In this document: piece by piece, positions 9,532-20,400 of the stretch
How the letters are laid out: each line of letters begins with the position of its first letter
Numbering within the stretch: position 1 is the first letter of the stretch
Source of the DNA: Acidimicrobiales bacterium
GTDB taxonomy: Bacteria; Actinomycetota; Acidimicrobiia; Acidimicrobiales; Iamiaceae
DNA length: 64,000 bases
Assembly (NCBI GenBank): GCA_035547835.1
Contig: DASZTW010000001.1
Location: 186,001-250,000 of the forward strand
Direction of reading: 5' to 3'
The notes under the pieces: model-generated
Seen by the model: the letters and a program-made list of their open reading frames with translations, nothing else
Told to the model about the DNA's origin: nothing
The model's database searches: none
Made by a program: the position numbers and the translations under genes

Positions 9532-11715
9532 ATGCGCGTCGAGCTCGCGGATCGCGTCTACGAGGCCACCCCTGGCCAGTCGATCGAAGTCGAGCTGGAG
9601 GTCTTCAACACCCAGCCGGTGATCGACGGCATCACCGCCCGGGTCATCGGCCTCGACCCGAACCGTGTCACCAGCCACCCGATCCAGCTCGCGCTGCTGC
9701 CGCAGACCTCCGGCCGGCTCCGCCTCCGGGCCCACATCCCACCCGAGTTCCCGGCTGGGCGACACCTGATCACCGTCGAGGTCCGCTCCGCGGTGCCCGA
9801 CGGCGGCGTCGAGCGTTGCGACCTCGAGCTGAACGTCGCCCGGGCACCCAGAGCGTCGCTCCTGGCTGACCCGCGGGCCGTCACCTCGCGGCGCCGAGCC
9901 GAGTTCGCGCTGCTGTGCGACAACGTCGGCAACACGCCGGTCGTGGCGGCGTTGACCGCGTCGGACCCGCAACGAGCACTCGAGATCGACTTCTCGCATC
10001 GCATCCTCGAAGTGCCGCCGGGGTCGACGGGCTCGTCACGCCTGACGGTGACCGCCCGCCGCAAGTACTTCGGCGGCGACCTCACCCATCCGCTCACGGT
10101 CCAGGCCGAAGGCGCCGAAGTCGAGCTGAAGACCGAGGTCACCTTCACCCAGCGACCGATCTTGTCGCGGGGCTGGCTCACGATGGCGATCCTCGGCGCA
10201 GTGGTCGCCCTGTGGGCGCTGGCCATGTTGTTCGGCCTGACCCGCATCTTGAACGGGAACCCGGCCACGAAACAGGCGCCCGCGTCGTTCTTCGCCGCGA
10301 CTGTCGGTGCCGGCCCCGACGGCGTGCCACCGGGTGGCATGTCGAAGCAGGGCGCCACCCAGGCGGTGGCGGGGACGGTGTCGGGCACTGCCGTGTCGGC
10401 CATCACCGGCAAAGGTGTGCCGCGCCTGACCGTCCAGGCGCTGTACATCAGCCGGACCGGACCGAAAGTGGTGGGCTCCGCCGCCACCGGAACCGATGGC
10501 GCGTTCAGCGTCGACGGGCTCCTGCCCGGCACGTACAAGCTGCGGGTCGTCACGCCCGGCTACCGCACCACCTGGTACCCCGCTGCCACCAGCCTGGTCG
10601 GCGCGAGCAACGTGAACGTCGCGGCGCAGAAGGCCACCAAGGGCCTGAAGCTCCAAGTCCAGGGCCTGCCCGGCACCATCAGCGGCAAGATCGACACCGG
10701 CCAGACGAGCCAGCAGATCCCCGTCACCGTGCAAGTGCACGCGGCCACCGCGGCGTCGAACCAGCCGCTCCAGACCACCACCGTCACCAACGGCACCTTC
10801 AGCCTCGCCAACTTGCCCACACCCGACACGTACGACGTCACGTTCACCGCGCCCGGCTACCAACCCGCGACGGTCACCGTCCCGCTGAGCGGCGGCCAGA
10901 CCGGCGACACGAGCACCGTGCGGATGAGCGCCGGAAGCGGCACCATCACCGGGACGGTCACCGACGGGCGCAACCCCGTCGGCGGGGTCACGATCACGGC
11001 GATGGCCGGGACCACCGTGGTGAAGACGGCCACGCCGACCGTCGGTTCGGTCGGCGTCTACGCGCTCACCGGCCTGCCCACACCGGGTGCGTACCTGCTG
11101 TCGTTCGACAAGCCGGGATTCGGCAGCCAGACCATCGCGGTCAACTTGACCGCCGGCCAGTCCCGGACGGGCGTCAACGTCGTGATCGTGTCGGGCACCG
11201 GCACCATCAGCGGGCGGGTCACCGACGCGGCCGGCCAGGCGCTCGGCGACGTGTCCGTCCGCGTCGACGGCGGCACCACATCGTTGAGCACGAAGACCTT
11301 CACCAGCGGCGCGGTGGGCTCGTACACGATCGCCAACCTGCCGCCCGGCACGTACTCGGTGACGTTCTCGGCGCCGAACTACGCCTCGCAGACGTTGACC
11401 GTCGACCTCACCAACCAGTCCGGTGCCAGCAACGTGAACGCGGCGCTGGGAAGCTCGGTCGGCACGTTGCAGGGCACGGTCACCTCAGGCGGACACGGCC
11501 TCGCCGGGGTGTCGGTCTCGGTCACCAACGGCACCACCGTGGTGACCACGACCACGGTGAGCAGCCCGGCTGGCAGCTATCTCGTACGCAACTTGCCGGC
11601 CGGCACGTATTCGGTGACGTTCAGCAAGGACGGCCAGCAGACCCAGACCGTGCAGCTCACCGTCGCCGCCGGCGGCACCGCCACGCAGAACATCGACCTG
11701 GTCCCGAGCTCGTAG
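9532..11715 (+). CDS. CIS-linked single-span membrane protein A with five outer beta-sandwich repeats
   Basis: 727 residues from ATG 9532, one base after the Pvc16 stop. The head (residues 1-210) is two Ig-like, NEW3/COG1470-like sandwiches (MRVELADRVYEATPGQ, then a second starting near RASLLADPRAVTSRR). The motif FTQRPILSRGW leads into one membrane helix at about 214-240. Positive charges before the helix predict head inside, tail outside. The tail has five carboxypeptidase-regulatory-like/Cna-B-like repeats of about 85 residues, each with GTxxGxV near the start and LPxGTYxVTFxxxGY near the end. No enzyme motif is seen. Paralogous to the next two genes. Likely a surface or membrane anchor linked to the CIS; function not proven. 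Confidence 0.82.
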   Translation: MRVELADRVYEATPGQSIEVELEVFNTQPVIDGITARVIGLDPNRVTSHPIQLALLPQTSGRLRLRAHIPPEFPAGRHLITVEVRSAVPDGGVERCDLELNVARAPRASLLADPRAVTSRRRAEFALLCDNVGNTPVVAALTASDPQRALEIDFSHRILEVPPGSTGSSRLTVTARRKYFGGDLTHPLTVQAEGAEVELKTEVTFTQRPILSRGWLTMAILGAVVALWALAMLFGLTRILNGNPATKQAPASFFAATVGAGPDGVPPGGMSKQGATQAVAGTVSGTAVSAITGKGVPRLTVQALYISRTGPKVVGSAATGTDGAFSVDGLLPGTYKLRVVTPGYRTTWYPAATSLVGASNVNVAAQKATKGLKLQVQGLPGTISGKIDTGQTSQQIPVTVQVHAATAASNQPLQTTTVTNGTFSLANLPTPDTYDVTFTAPGYQPATVTVPLSGGQTGDTSTVRMSAGSGTITGTVTDGRNPVGGVTITAMAGTTVVKTATPTVGSVGVYALTGLPTPGAYLLSFDKPGFGSQTIAVNLTAGQSRTGVNVVIVSGTGTISGRVTDAAGQALGDVSVRVDGGTTSLSTKTFTSGAVGSYTIANLPPGTYSVTFSAPNYASQTLTVDLTNQSGASNVNAALGSSVGTLQGTVTSGGHGLAGVSVSVTNGTTVVTTTTVSSPAGSYLVRNLPAGTYSVTFSKDGQQTQTVQLTVAAGGTATQNIDLVPSS

Positions 11716-11717
11716 CG

Positions 11718-14450
11718 ATGCGCGTCGACGTCACACCGGAGCGGATCACCGCCATGGCCGGCCAGCCGGTCGTGCTGACCGTGCAGGTGTACAACACGAC
11801 CGACATCATCAGCGCGCACCGCATCCGGGTCCTCGGCGTGGATCCACGGTGGGTCAGCCTTGACCGCAACGAGCTGACGCTGTTCCCGGAGAACACCGGG
11901 ACGGTCACCGTCACGGTGACGTTGCCAGAGGGTGTGCCTGCCGGTGCCCGGCGGCTCGGGATCGAGGTCCGCGAGGTCACACCCCCCGGCCGCACAGTGG
12001 TGGCGGAAGCCGAGCTGACCGTTCCGACCCGCTCCACCACCACGCTCGGCCTCGAACCGTCGTCGGTCACCGGCGGCCGAAAGGCCGAGCTGGTGGCGCG
12101 CCTCGCCAACCACGGCAACGCCGCGCTGCCGGTCGGCCTGGACGGCATCGATCCCGAGAACGGCATCGAGTTCGTGTTCGAGCCCGCCACGGTCGACCTG
12201 GCGCCAGGCGACGAGCGCACCGCACGGGTCGCGCTGCGCGCCAAGCGACCGCTGGTCGGCTCGCCGAAGGCACGCCCGTTCACGATTCGCCTGGTCGGCG
12301 CCGACACACCCACCGAGGCGATGGCGTCGTTCATCCAACGCCCGTACGTGTCGCGAGGAATGCTGGCGCTGGCGGGGCTGATGGCGGCGATCGCGGTGTT
12401 CGCGGCGGTGATCACCGTGACGTTCGGTCGGGTGGTCGACAAGTCGGCGGCCGACAACAACGCGCTGCTCCAAGCGATCCAGGGGGCCCAAGCCTCCGGC
12501 GGGAGCGGGTCGATCGGCGGGAAGGTCACCTTGTTGTCGTCCGGGGCGGGCGTGGCCGGTGTGACGGTCCAGGCGTTCAACGCCAGCGACCTCGGTTCAC
12601 CGGTCACCTCGACGGCGACGGACGCCAAAGGCAACTACCGCCTGCCGGCGCTGGCGGCGGGCTCGTACAAGGTGCGCTACCAAGGCGCCGGTTTCGTGCA
12701 GATCTGGTACCCCACAGCGGTCACGGGTCCCGATGCCACCGCCGTCACCGTCACCGCCGGCCAACCCGTCAACAACATCAATGTCGCGCTCGGCGGGGTG
12801 CCGGCCGAGGTGTCCGGGCAGGTCGTGGGCGGCGACCCGACCGGGGCCACCGTCGTCTTGCGCGTACCCGGCGGTCCCCCGCCGTCGCTGTCGATGCTCG
12901 CCAACCCCGCCACCGCGGTCGCGGCCGGTGCCAGCGGCACGGGCGCCTCGGTCACCGGCGCGCCCGTGACCACGAGCGCGCCGTCGGCTTCGTCGACCAC
13001 CGCGGCGACATCCAACTCGGTCACCCCGCAATCTGCGGGGCGGGCACAGATCGCCGATCTGTCCCGCGCTCCGGCACCGTCGACGGCGACGGCCACCGCC
13101 CCACCGACGGCAGGGGCGCTCGTCGAGACCACGCCGGTCGGCGCGGGCGGCAAGTTCACGCTCAGCAACGTGCTGTCACCGAGCACGTACGAGATCTCCG
13201 TCCTCAAGGCGGGCTATTCGCCGTCGATCCAGCAGATCACGCTCCAAGCCGGTGAGCACCGCGACGGCCTCGAGATCCCGCTGCTGACAGGCGACGGGGT
13301 GATCAGCGGGACCGTGCGGTCCCCGACCGGGCCGCTGGGCGGCGCCACCATCACCGCTTCGAACGCGACCACTGCGACAGGCACCGTCAGCCTCACCCGC
13401 GACAGCGTCGGGTCGTTCACGCTTCGCGGGTTGCCGACGCCCGCCACGTACACGCTCACCGTCGGCCACGACGGTTACGGGACGCAGACGATCTCGGTGA
13501 GCTTGAGCCGTGCGCAGGCAGCAACCGGCATCTCGGTGACGCTCACCCCCGGCGCCGGTTCGATCTCCGGGGTGGCCACGCTCAACGGCAAAGCCGTCGG
13601 CGGGGTGGTGGTGTCGGCGACCAACGGCCAAGTCACCGTGCACGCGGTCACGGCCACCGCCGGGACGCTCGGCAGCTACCTGCTGACGGGGCTGCCCGCG
13701 CCGAGCACGTACACCGTGACGTTCTCGCGCGCGGACCTGACTTCCGTGACCCGGTCGGTGGCGCTCGACCCCCAGGGCACGTTGAACGCCACCGGCGTCA
13801 ACGCGTCGCTCACCGCCAACGCCGCGTCGATATCCGGCGCGACGGTCTGCCAAGCCGCCGAGCCCCAACCGAACCCTCCGTGCGGAACGGCAGGCCAGGG
13901 TCTCGGCGGGGTCGCCATCGCGGCCGTGTCGGGATCCTCTACGTTCCGGACCACCTCGGCCGACGGCACCGGGGCCTACCTCCTCGCCGGGCTTCCACCG
14001 GGCACGTACACGGTGACGTTCAGCCGGTCCGGCGCGCCCGCGACCACCCAGCTGTTCACGCTCGGCGCCGGGCAGGCCGCGCGCTTCACCGCGCAGATGC
14101 AACCGCAGGCCACCATCACCGGGACCGTCAAAGTGCAGCCGACCTGCCCGCCCGCCGGAACGCCGGGCACGGGCGACACGACGACCACCACCGTCGCCTG
14201 CCCAGGCCCGCAGCCCCAGGCGAACGTCCAAGTCAGCCTGTACCGGGCCAGCCAGTTCCCCGGCACACCGGTGATGACCACGCTCACCAACAGCCTTGGG
14301 CAGTACTGGCTGGCGGGGATGGACCTCGATGACACGTACGTCGTGGCGTTCTCGTTCCCGCCCAACACCCCACCCCAGATCACCCAGCAAGTGACGATCA
14401 CCTCCACCGACCGCAACAAGTCCGTGAGCCCGACGCTCACCGGTAGCTGA
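11718..14450 (+). CDS. CIS-linked single-span membrane protein B, paralogue of A
   Basis: 910 residues from ATG 11718 (MRVDVTPERITAMAGQPVVL), two bases after the previous stop. Same plan as its neighbour: two Ig-like cytoplasmic sandwiches, then FIQRPYVSRG and a membrane helix at about 215-238, the same residue position as in A. Outside, about seven repeats of the carboxypeptidase-regulatory type are interrupted by a Thr/Ser/Ala/Pro linker (about 395-465). Several repeats end in PSTYxVTFS or PGTYTVTFS. Two repeats carry cysteine pairs (VCQAAEPQPNPPCG and TCPPAG...VACPG), which could form disulphides outside the cell. Probably arose by duplication of the same ancestor as A; no catalytic motif visible. 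Confidence 0.82.
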   Translation: MRVDVTPERITAMAGQPVVLTVQVYNTTDIISAHRIRVLGVDPRWVSLDRNELTLFPENTGTVTVTVTLPEGVPAGARRLGIEVREVTPPGRTVVAEAELTVPTRSTTTLGLEPSSVTGGRKAELVARLANHGNAALPVGLDGIDPENGIEFVFEPATVDLAPGDERTARVALRAKRPLVGSPKARPFTIRLVGADTPTEAMASFIQRPYVSRGMLALAGLMAAIAVFAAVITVTFGRVVDKSAADNNALLQAIQGAQASGGSGSIGGKVTLLSSGAGVAGVTVQAFNASDLGSPVTSTATDAKGNYRLPALAAGSYKVRYQGAGFVQIWYPTAVTGPDATAVTVTAGQPVNNINVALGGVPAEVSGQVVGGDPTGATVVLRVPGGPPPSLSMLANPATAVAAGASGTGASVTGAPVTTSAPSASSTTAATSNSVTPQSAGRAQIADLSRAPAPSTATATAPPTAGALVETTPVGAGGKFTLSNVLSPSTYEISVLKAGYSPSIQQITLQAGEHRDGLEIPLLTGDGVISGTVRSPTGPLGGATITASNATTATGTVSLTRDSVGSFTLRGLPTPATYTLTVGHDGYGTQTISVSLSRAQAATGISVTLTPGAGSISGVATLNGKAVGGVVVSATNGQVTVHAVTATAGTLGSYLLTGLPAPSTYTVTFSRADLTSVTRSVALDPQGTLNATGVNASLTANAASISGATVCQAAEPQPNPPCGTAGQGLGGVAIAAVSGSSTFRTTSADGTGAYLLAGLPPGTYTVTFSRSGAPATTQLFTLGAGQAARFTAQMQPQATITGTVKVQPTCPPAGTPGTGDTTTTTVACPGPQPQANVQVSLYRASQFPGTPVMTTLTNSLGQYWLAGMDLDDTYVVAFSFPPNTPPQITQQVTITSTDRNKSVSPTLTGS

Positions 14451-14453
14451 CCC

Positions 14454-17400
14454 ATGGCCGACCTTCCCGTACCCCCACCCCCGCCGCCGGCGCCACCGCC
14501 ACCACCGGGTGGGCGCGGCCCCGACCAATGGGGTGGCGCGCCCGGTGACCCGGCCGGTGCGTTGGCCGGCATCGAGAGCGAATGCCCGCGCTTCGCCATC
14601 ACCCCAGCGACACCCACGGTGTTGCCGATCGTGTTGCGCAACCGCAGCAACCGCAACGTGGCGTTCCTGTTCCGGCTCGTCGGCTTGTCCGACGACTGGG
14701 TGCGAGAAGCTTCGGCCGGCACGGTCACCCTCGGCCCCGGCGAGTCGACGCGGGTCGAGGCCACGGTCACCCTCCCTGCCGGCTTCCCGGCATGTGAGCA
14801 CCTGGCGGGTCTCGAGCTGCAAGCCGTCGACCCGACACGCGGCGCGCCGATTGGACCCAGCACGGTGCAGGAGCTCACGCTGCTGGTGGGCGACACGAGC
14901 ACCCTCGAGGCCTGGCTCGAGCCGGAGGAGCCGCGGGGGACCCGGCGCGGGAAGCTCCGCGTCGCCCTTCGCAACCGTGGCCGCGAGGCCACGTCGGTGG
15001 GCTTGTCGGCAACCAGCCCCGACCCGGGCACCAAAGTCGCCTTCTCCCCCCGCTCGGTGACGCTGCTCCCCGGCGAGGAGGCCGTCGTGCCCGCCAGCGT
15101 GCGGCGGCGGCGCAACTGGTTCGGCGCGGAAGAGCGGTCGGCGTTCATGGTCCGGGTGCAGGGGTGGACCACTCCGATCTACCTCCGCGGGTCACTCGTG
15201 CAGCCGGCCGTCTTCCGCCGCAACGCCATGAGAGTGCTCGCGGTGGCCGCCGTGTTGCTGCTGTGGATCGTCGGTGTGGGCGTCGGCATCAACAAGCTGG
15301 CCCACCGCAACAACTCCGGCAGCGGCGTGCCGCCGGGCGTCACCAGCGCGGCGGGCGGTGCGGCGAGCGGCTCGGGAACCGGCGGTGCGGCGAGCGGTGC
15401 CGGCGGCTCTTCCACCGGTGGCAGCGCCGCAGGCCAAGGGCCGTCGGTTTCCGCCAGCGCGCTCAGCAACGGCCGCGGGGTGACGTCCGGGCAAGTCACC
15501 GCGCAGGACCCGGGCAGCGTGACGGTGACCGTCCAGCCGACTTCGCTGGTGGCGGCTTCCGCACTCGATCCTTCGGTGGCCGGTGGCACGCACGCCGGCT
15601 TGTTGACCGGCGCGCTGGGCGGGATCAGCAAGCTCGCCGGACTCCTCGGCGCCGCTTCGCCCTACGCAACGACGGCGGACCAGCTGGCCGGGTCGGGCGA
15701 CGCCGCCACCGGTGTCGACCCGTCGGACGGACCCGTCACCAAACAGTTCGGGCCCTCGCTGCTCACCGCACCGCAGGCCGTGTCGCCGAAGCGCACCACC
15801 ACCACCGACGCGGGTGGGAACTGGGCCTTCGCCGGTCTGCCAACGCCGGCGTACTACTTGCTCACCTTCACGAAGCCCGGCTACCAGACCATCAGCCAGG
15901 TCGTGTCGGTCAGCAGTGCCGACAAGCCCGTCAGCGTCAACGTCAACCTGGCGGCCGGCGAGGGCGCCGCGTCGGGCTCGGTGCACGGCCCGAGCGGATT
16001 GCTCGGCGGCGTGGACCTCACGATCACCGACGGCACGAACACGTACACGACCCACACGCCGAGCACGGGCAAGGACGTCGGCAAGTGGTCGATGTCGGGC
16101 CTCAGCACGCCCGGCACGTACCTGGTCACCGCGAGCCGCCGCGGCTACGGCACCGCGACGCGGCTCATCAAGCTCGGCGCAGGCGGCTCGGCGTCGGGCG
16201 CCGACCTGACGCTGGCGCCGGGATCGGGGACGATCACGGGCCTGGTGTCGGCCGCAGGACAACCGGTGGGCGGCGTCACCGTGAGCCTCAGCGGCAGTGA
16301 TCAGACGCGCACGGCGTCCACCCTCACGGTTGCGCCGATCGGCACGTTCACGTTGCCCGAACTGCCGATCCCCGGCACGTACACCCTCACCGTCAGCGGC
16401 GACGGCTGGCTCACCCAGACACAACAAGTTCAGCTGAAGGGCAACACCAACGTCGCGCTGGCGCTGTCGAGTGCGACCTCCACCATCCACGGCACGGTCA
16501 CCGAGACGGGTGGGGGTGGCCTGGCGGGTGTCGGGGTCACCCTCACCGACCAGACCAACACGTTGAAGACGCTCACTGCCGCGGGCGGCGACTATGTGCT
16601 GAGCGGCGTCCCACCCGGCACGTACACGCTGTCGTTCGACCACTTCGAGAACGCGCCGGCCTCGCAGATCGTCACGATCCAGCCTGGGGAGATCGTGCCG
16701 GCGATCGACGTCGCGCTCGACCCGAGCCCGCCGCAACCGCCTCCTCCGAAGGGTGAGGTCGTCGGCACGGTGCTGTCGCTCGCCACCGGCAAGCCGATCG
16801 GTGACGCGACGATCTCCGCAACGCTCACCGACGACCACGGCCAACCCGTCGACGACGGATGCGTGTGGACCGCGACCACCAACTCGGCCGGCGCGTTCGA
16901 CTTGAAGGGCGCGCAAGTCGATGCCTCGTCGACCAAGACGTGCGCAAGCCCGCTGGCCGGCATCCCGCCAGGGGTGCTCTCCGTCAACGCTGCGGCGACC
17001 GGATTCGTCGACGGGACCCAGAAGGTCTCGGTCGGCAACACCGGACCGGCGTCGGCACAGTTCCTCCTCGAACCGCTCGGCACCCTCAACGGCATCATCC
17101 GCAACCGGGCGCTGAACGGCCAGGCCATCGCCGGCGCGACCGTCACGCTGACGGGCACCAGCCGTTCGGCTTCCACCGGCGCAGACTGCACGTCGGCGCC
17201 GGATCCGAGCACCGCGGGCAGCTTCGTCGTGACGTGCGACCCGGTCACCACCGATGCAACGGGCGAGTACCAGTACGCCCAGGACCTTCCGAGCGGCAGC
17301 TACACGCTCACCGTCAAAGCGGCGGGCTTCAAGACGTACGAGCCACCCGAGAGCACGGCGTTCAGCATCAATGCAGGCACCACGGTCGCCCACGACGTCA

Positions 17401-20400
17401 CCATCGACCAGCTGGCCGCGCTGAAGGTCCAGGTCCTCACGTCCACCGCCGGCGCGGCCTTCACCGCAGCATCGAACGCGGCGGTCACCGTCACCGCGCC
17501 CAGCGACATCAACCCGCCGGACTCGGCCGACCCCACCTGCACGTACTCGCCGGCCGACCCGACGGTCGCGACGTGCCACACGAACAGCGGCGGAGCGGCG
17601 TTGGCACAAGGCCTCCCCGACGGCAGCGGTGCCACGACGGTCACGGCCACCATCCCCGGCTACGACTTGATCGGACCAGCGCAGATCCCGGTGAACCTCG
17701 CCTTGAACACGACCACCACCGTGACGTTGCACCTCCGCCAGACGCCGACGCCGACCACCGGCCGGGTGGTGTGGAACCGCGACGGGGTGATGGTGGGCGT
17801 TCCGGACGCAACCGTGACGATGAGCGGCATGACGGTCGATCCAACCCAATGCCCGAGCGGTGACTGCCCACCACAAGCCGCGACGTTCACCGCCACGACC
17901 GACTCCACGGGTGCGTACACGTTCCCGGCCTCCGGCACCGACACCGCCCCCACCGAAGCCACGCTGAACCCGATCACGCTCAGCGCCAGCCACACCGACT
18001 TCACCGGCAACTCGATCCAGGGCAACTTCTTGTACTCGTCGAGCGTGCCCGCCATCGCCCTGTCCGCCCGGCCCGGCACGCTCGGCGGCACCGTGACGTT
18101 CACCCCGTCGATCTCCGGAGACCAGGCCGTCACCGCCACCGTGACCTCCGCGCCGCCTGGCGGCAGCGCGGTGCAGGTGTCGGTCGATCCAACCAGCCAT
18201 GCGATCACCGCGACGTTGGGTGGGAGCAGCGCGATCCCGGCAGGCACGTACACGGTGCAGTTCAGCGCAGCGCATTACTCGACCGCTTCGGCCACCGCGT
18301 TCGTGGCGCCGGCCGACGACGCCGCGCTGCGACCCGCGGGTGCTGCGTCGTCGCTCTCGCCGACCATGCGGAAGCTCAACACGATCACGATCACCGCGCA
18401 GAGCACGACCGACCCCACCGCGGCGCCGCCAACGTTCAGCACCCTTGCCGGCGCGACGTGCACGCTCACCGACTCGGCCGGCCACACGACGACCGCGACC
18501 TCCGATTCGTCGGGCTCGTGCCCGTTCCCGGACCTGGTCGACGGCACTTACACCATCGCGATTGCCAAGGCGCACTACGGGTCGCTGTCGAGCTCGCCGC
18601 TCGTGTCGAGCACCAGCATCTCGGTCAGCGGCGGTCAGGCCGCGACGCCGACCCTCACCTTGCAGCAGCTCGGCTCGGTCCACGGCACCTTGATCGCCCA
18701 GGTGAACGGCCAGACCACCAACGTGTTGGCCGGCGTGCCGATCACGTTGGAGGACGGATCGGGTGCCACCGCCGGCTCGACCACCACCGACGGCAACGGC
18801 AAGTTCACGTTCCCCGACCTGTTGCCCGGCACGTACTCCCTGCACGTCACCTTGAGCGGCTACACCGGGCCGACCAAGACGGACGGCTCGGCTGCCAGCT
18901 ACTCGGTGACGCCCTCCCAGCTCGACGTGGACGCCGGGCAGGCCGTGCTGTCGGCGAAGCCCGCCACGCTCGTCGTGACGGTCACCGATCCGGGAGGCCA
19001 CGCGCTCGCGGGCGCGACGGTCACGATCAGCGGGCCGTCGTTCGAGCAGTGCACCGACGGCGGAACCTCCAACCCGTCTGACTGCGCGGTGAGCGGCGGC
19101 GTGTTCACGTTCACCGGTCTCGCCCCGGTCGGCTGGAGCGTCACCGCGTCGGTGCCCAACTACCAGACGCTCATTCGCGGCGTCACGCTCCAGCCAGGGT
19201 CCACACAGAACCTCACCATGCCGCTGCCCCTACAGGTCAACACCGTGAAGGGCACCATCACCGCGCACTTCGGCGCGAAGACCAACCAACCCCTGACCGG
19301 CGTCTCGGTGACGGTCACCGCCACCGGCCAGGGCGACAGCAGCCACACCGGCACGGCCACCGTCCACTGCCCGGCGGCGAGCCCGGACTGCACCTCGATC
19401 GCCTTTTCGATCAGCGGGCTGCCGAACGACACCTACTCGGTCGCGTTCAGCGCGACGGGGTTCGACGCCGCGACCGCAGACAACATCCCGCTCACCGGTA
19501 GCGTCGTGTACCAGCTCGCCGAGGACCTGGCGGCCACGGCCCACACCGTGCACTTGAGCGTCTCGCCGGGCGTCGGCAGCGACACGATCGACAGCGGCAC
19601 CGCGACCTTGGCCGCCGACGCGTCGAGCACCGGGTCGACCGTGTCGGGGGCCACCATCTCGAGCGGCGCCGCGACGTTCAGCGCCAACGTGTACCCCGGC
19701 ACGTACACCGCTCAGGTGGTCGACGCCACCAACCACTACGCCTTGACCCCCGACAGCGGCGGGCACCAAGTGGTGGCGGCGACCACGACGTTCGTGGTCG
19801 CGCCGAGCGACGCGGCCAGCGTGAACCGCTCGGCCACTCTGGCAGAAGGCCGCATCTCGGTCACCGCCACCGTCCTCGACGGGCCCAGCACGAACGGGAG
19901 CACCAGCGGTGTGCAGATCACCGCCACCGGACCGGGCTCGGGTGCCACGACCACCGGCAACTTCGCGTCGGGTGGATCCGGCACGTTCACCGCGTACGTC
20001 GCGGCGGGATCGTGGACCGTCAACGCGAGCAACGGGACCGGTTACACGACCGTGTCGCCCATCTCGGCGAGCGTCACCGACGGCGCCACCACCACCAAGA
20101 CGGCGGAGTTCGACAAGCTCGGATCGGTCACCGTCTCGCCGACGTACGCGGCCGGCGTCGACTCCACAGCCGCCACCGTGACGCTGACCGGACCGGGCGG
20201 CACGATCAGCCCCACTTCGGGCACCACGTATGACGATCTCACGCCCGGGGTGAGCTACACGGTCACGGTCACCGCCAGCGGCCAAGGCGGCGCGAGCATC
20301 ACGGCCACCGACACACACACGCTCGCGATCGGCGAGTCGTACTCGTCGACGCCGACGGTGGGCGCCAGCATCTCGGTGTCGGTCACGCCGGCCAGCACGA

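Noticed and set aside
9915-11717. Long 5' extension of the open frame of membrane protein B through gene A
   Set aside because: The extension is an out-of-frame reading of gene A (Arg/His-rich). The true start at 11718 gives the same MRVxxxP opening as gene A.
15192-19001. 1269-residue minus-strand open frame opposite membrane protein C
   Set aside because: Arg/Gly/His-rich composition typical of antisense of a Thr/Ser/Gly-rich repeat gene in high-GC DNA; no motifs.
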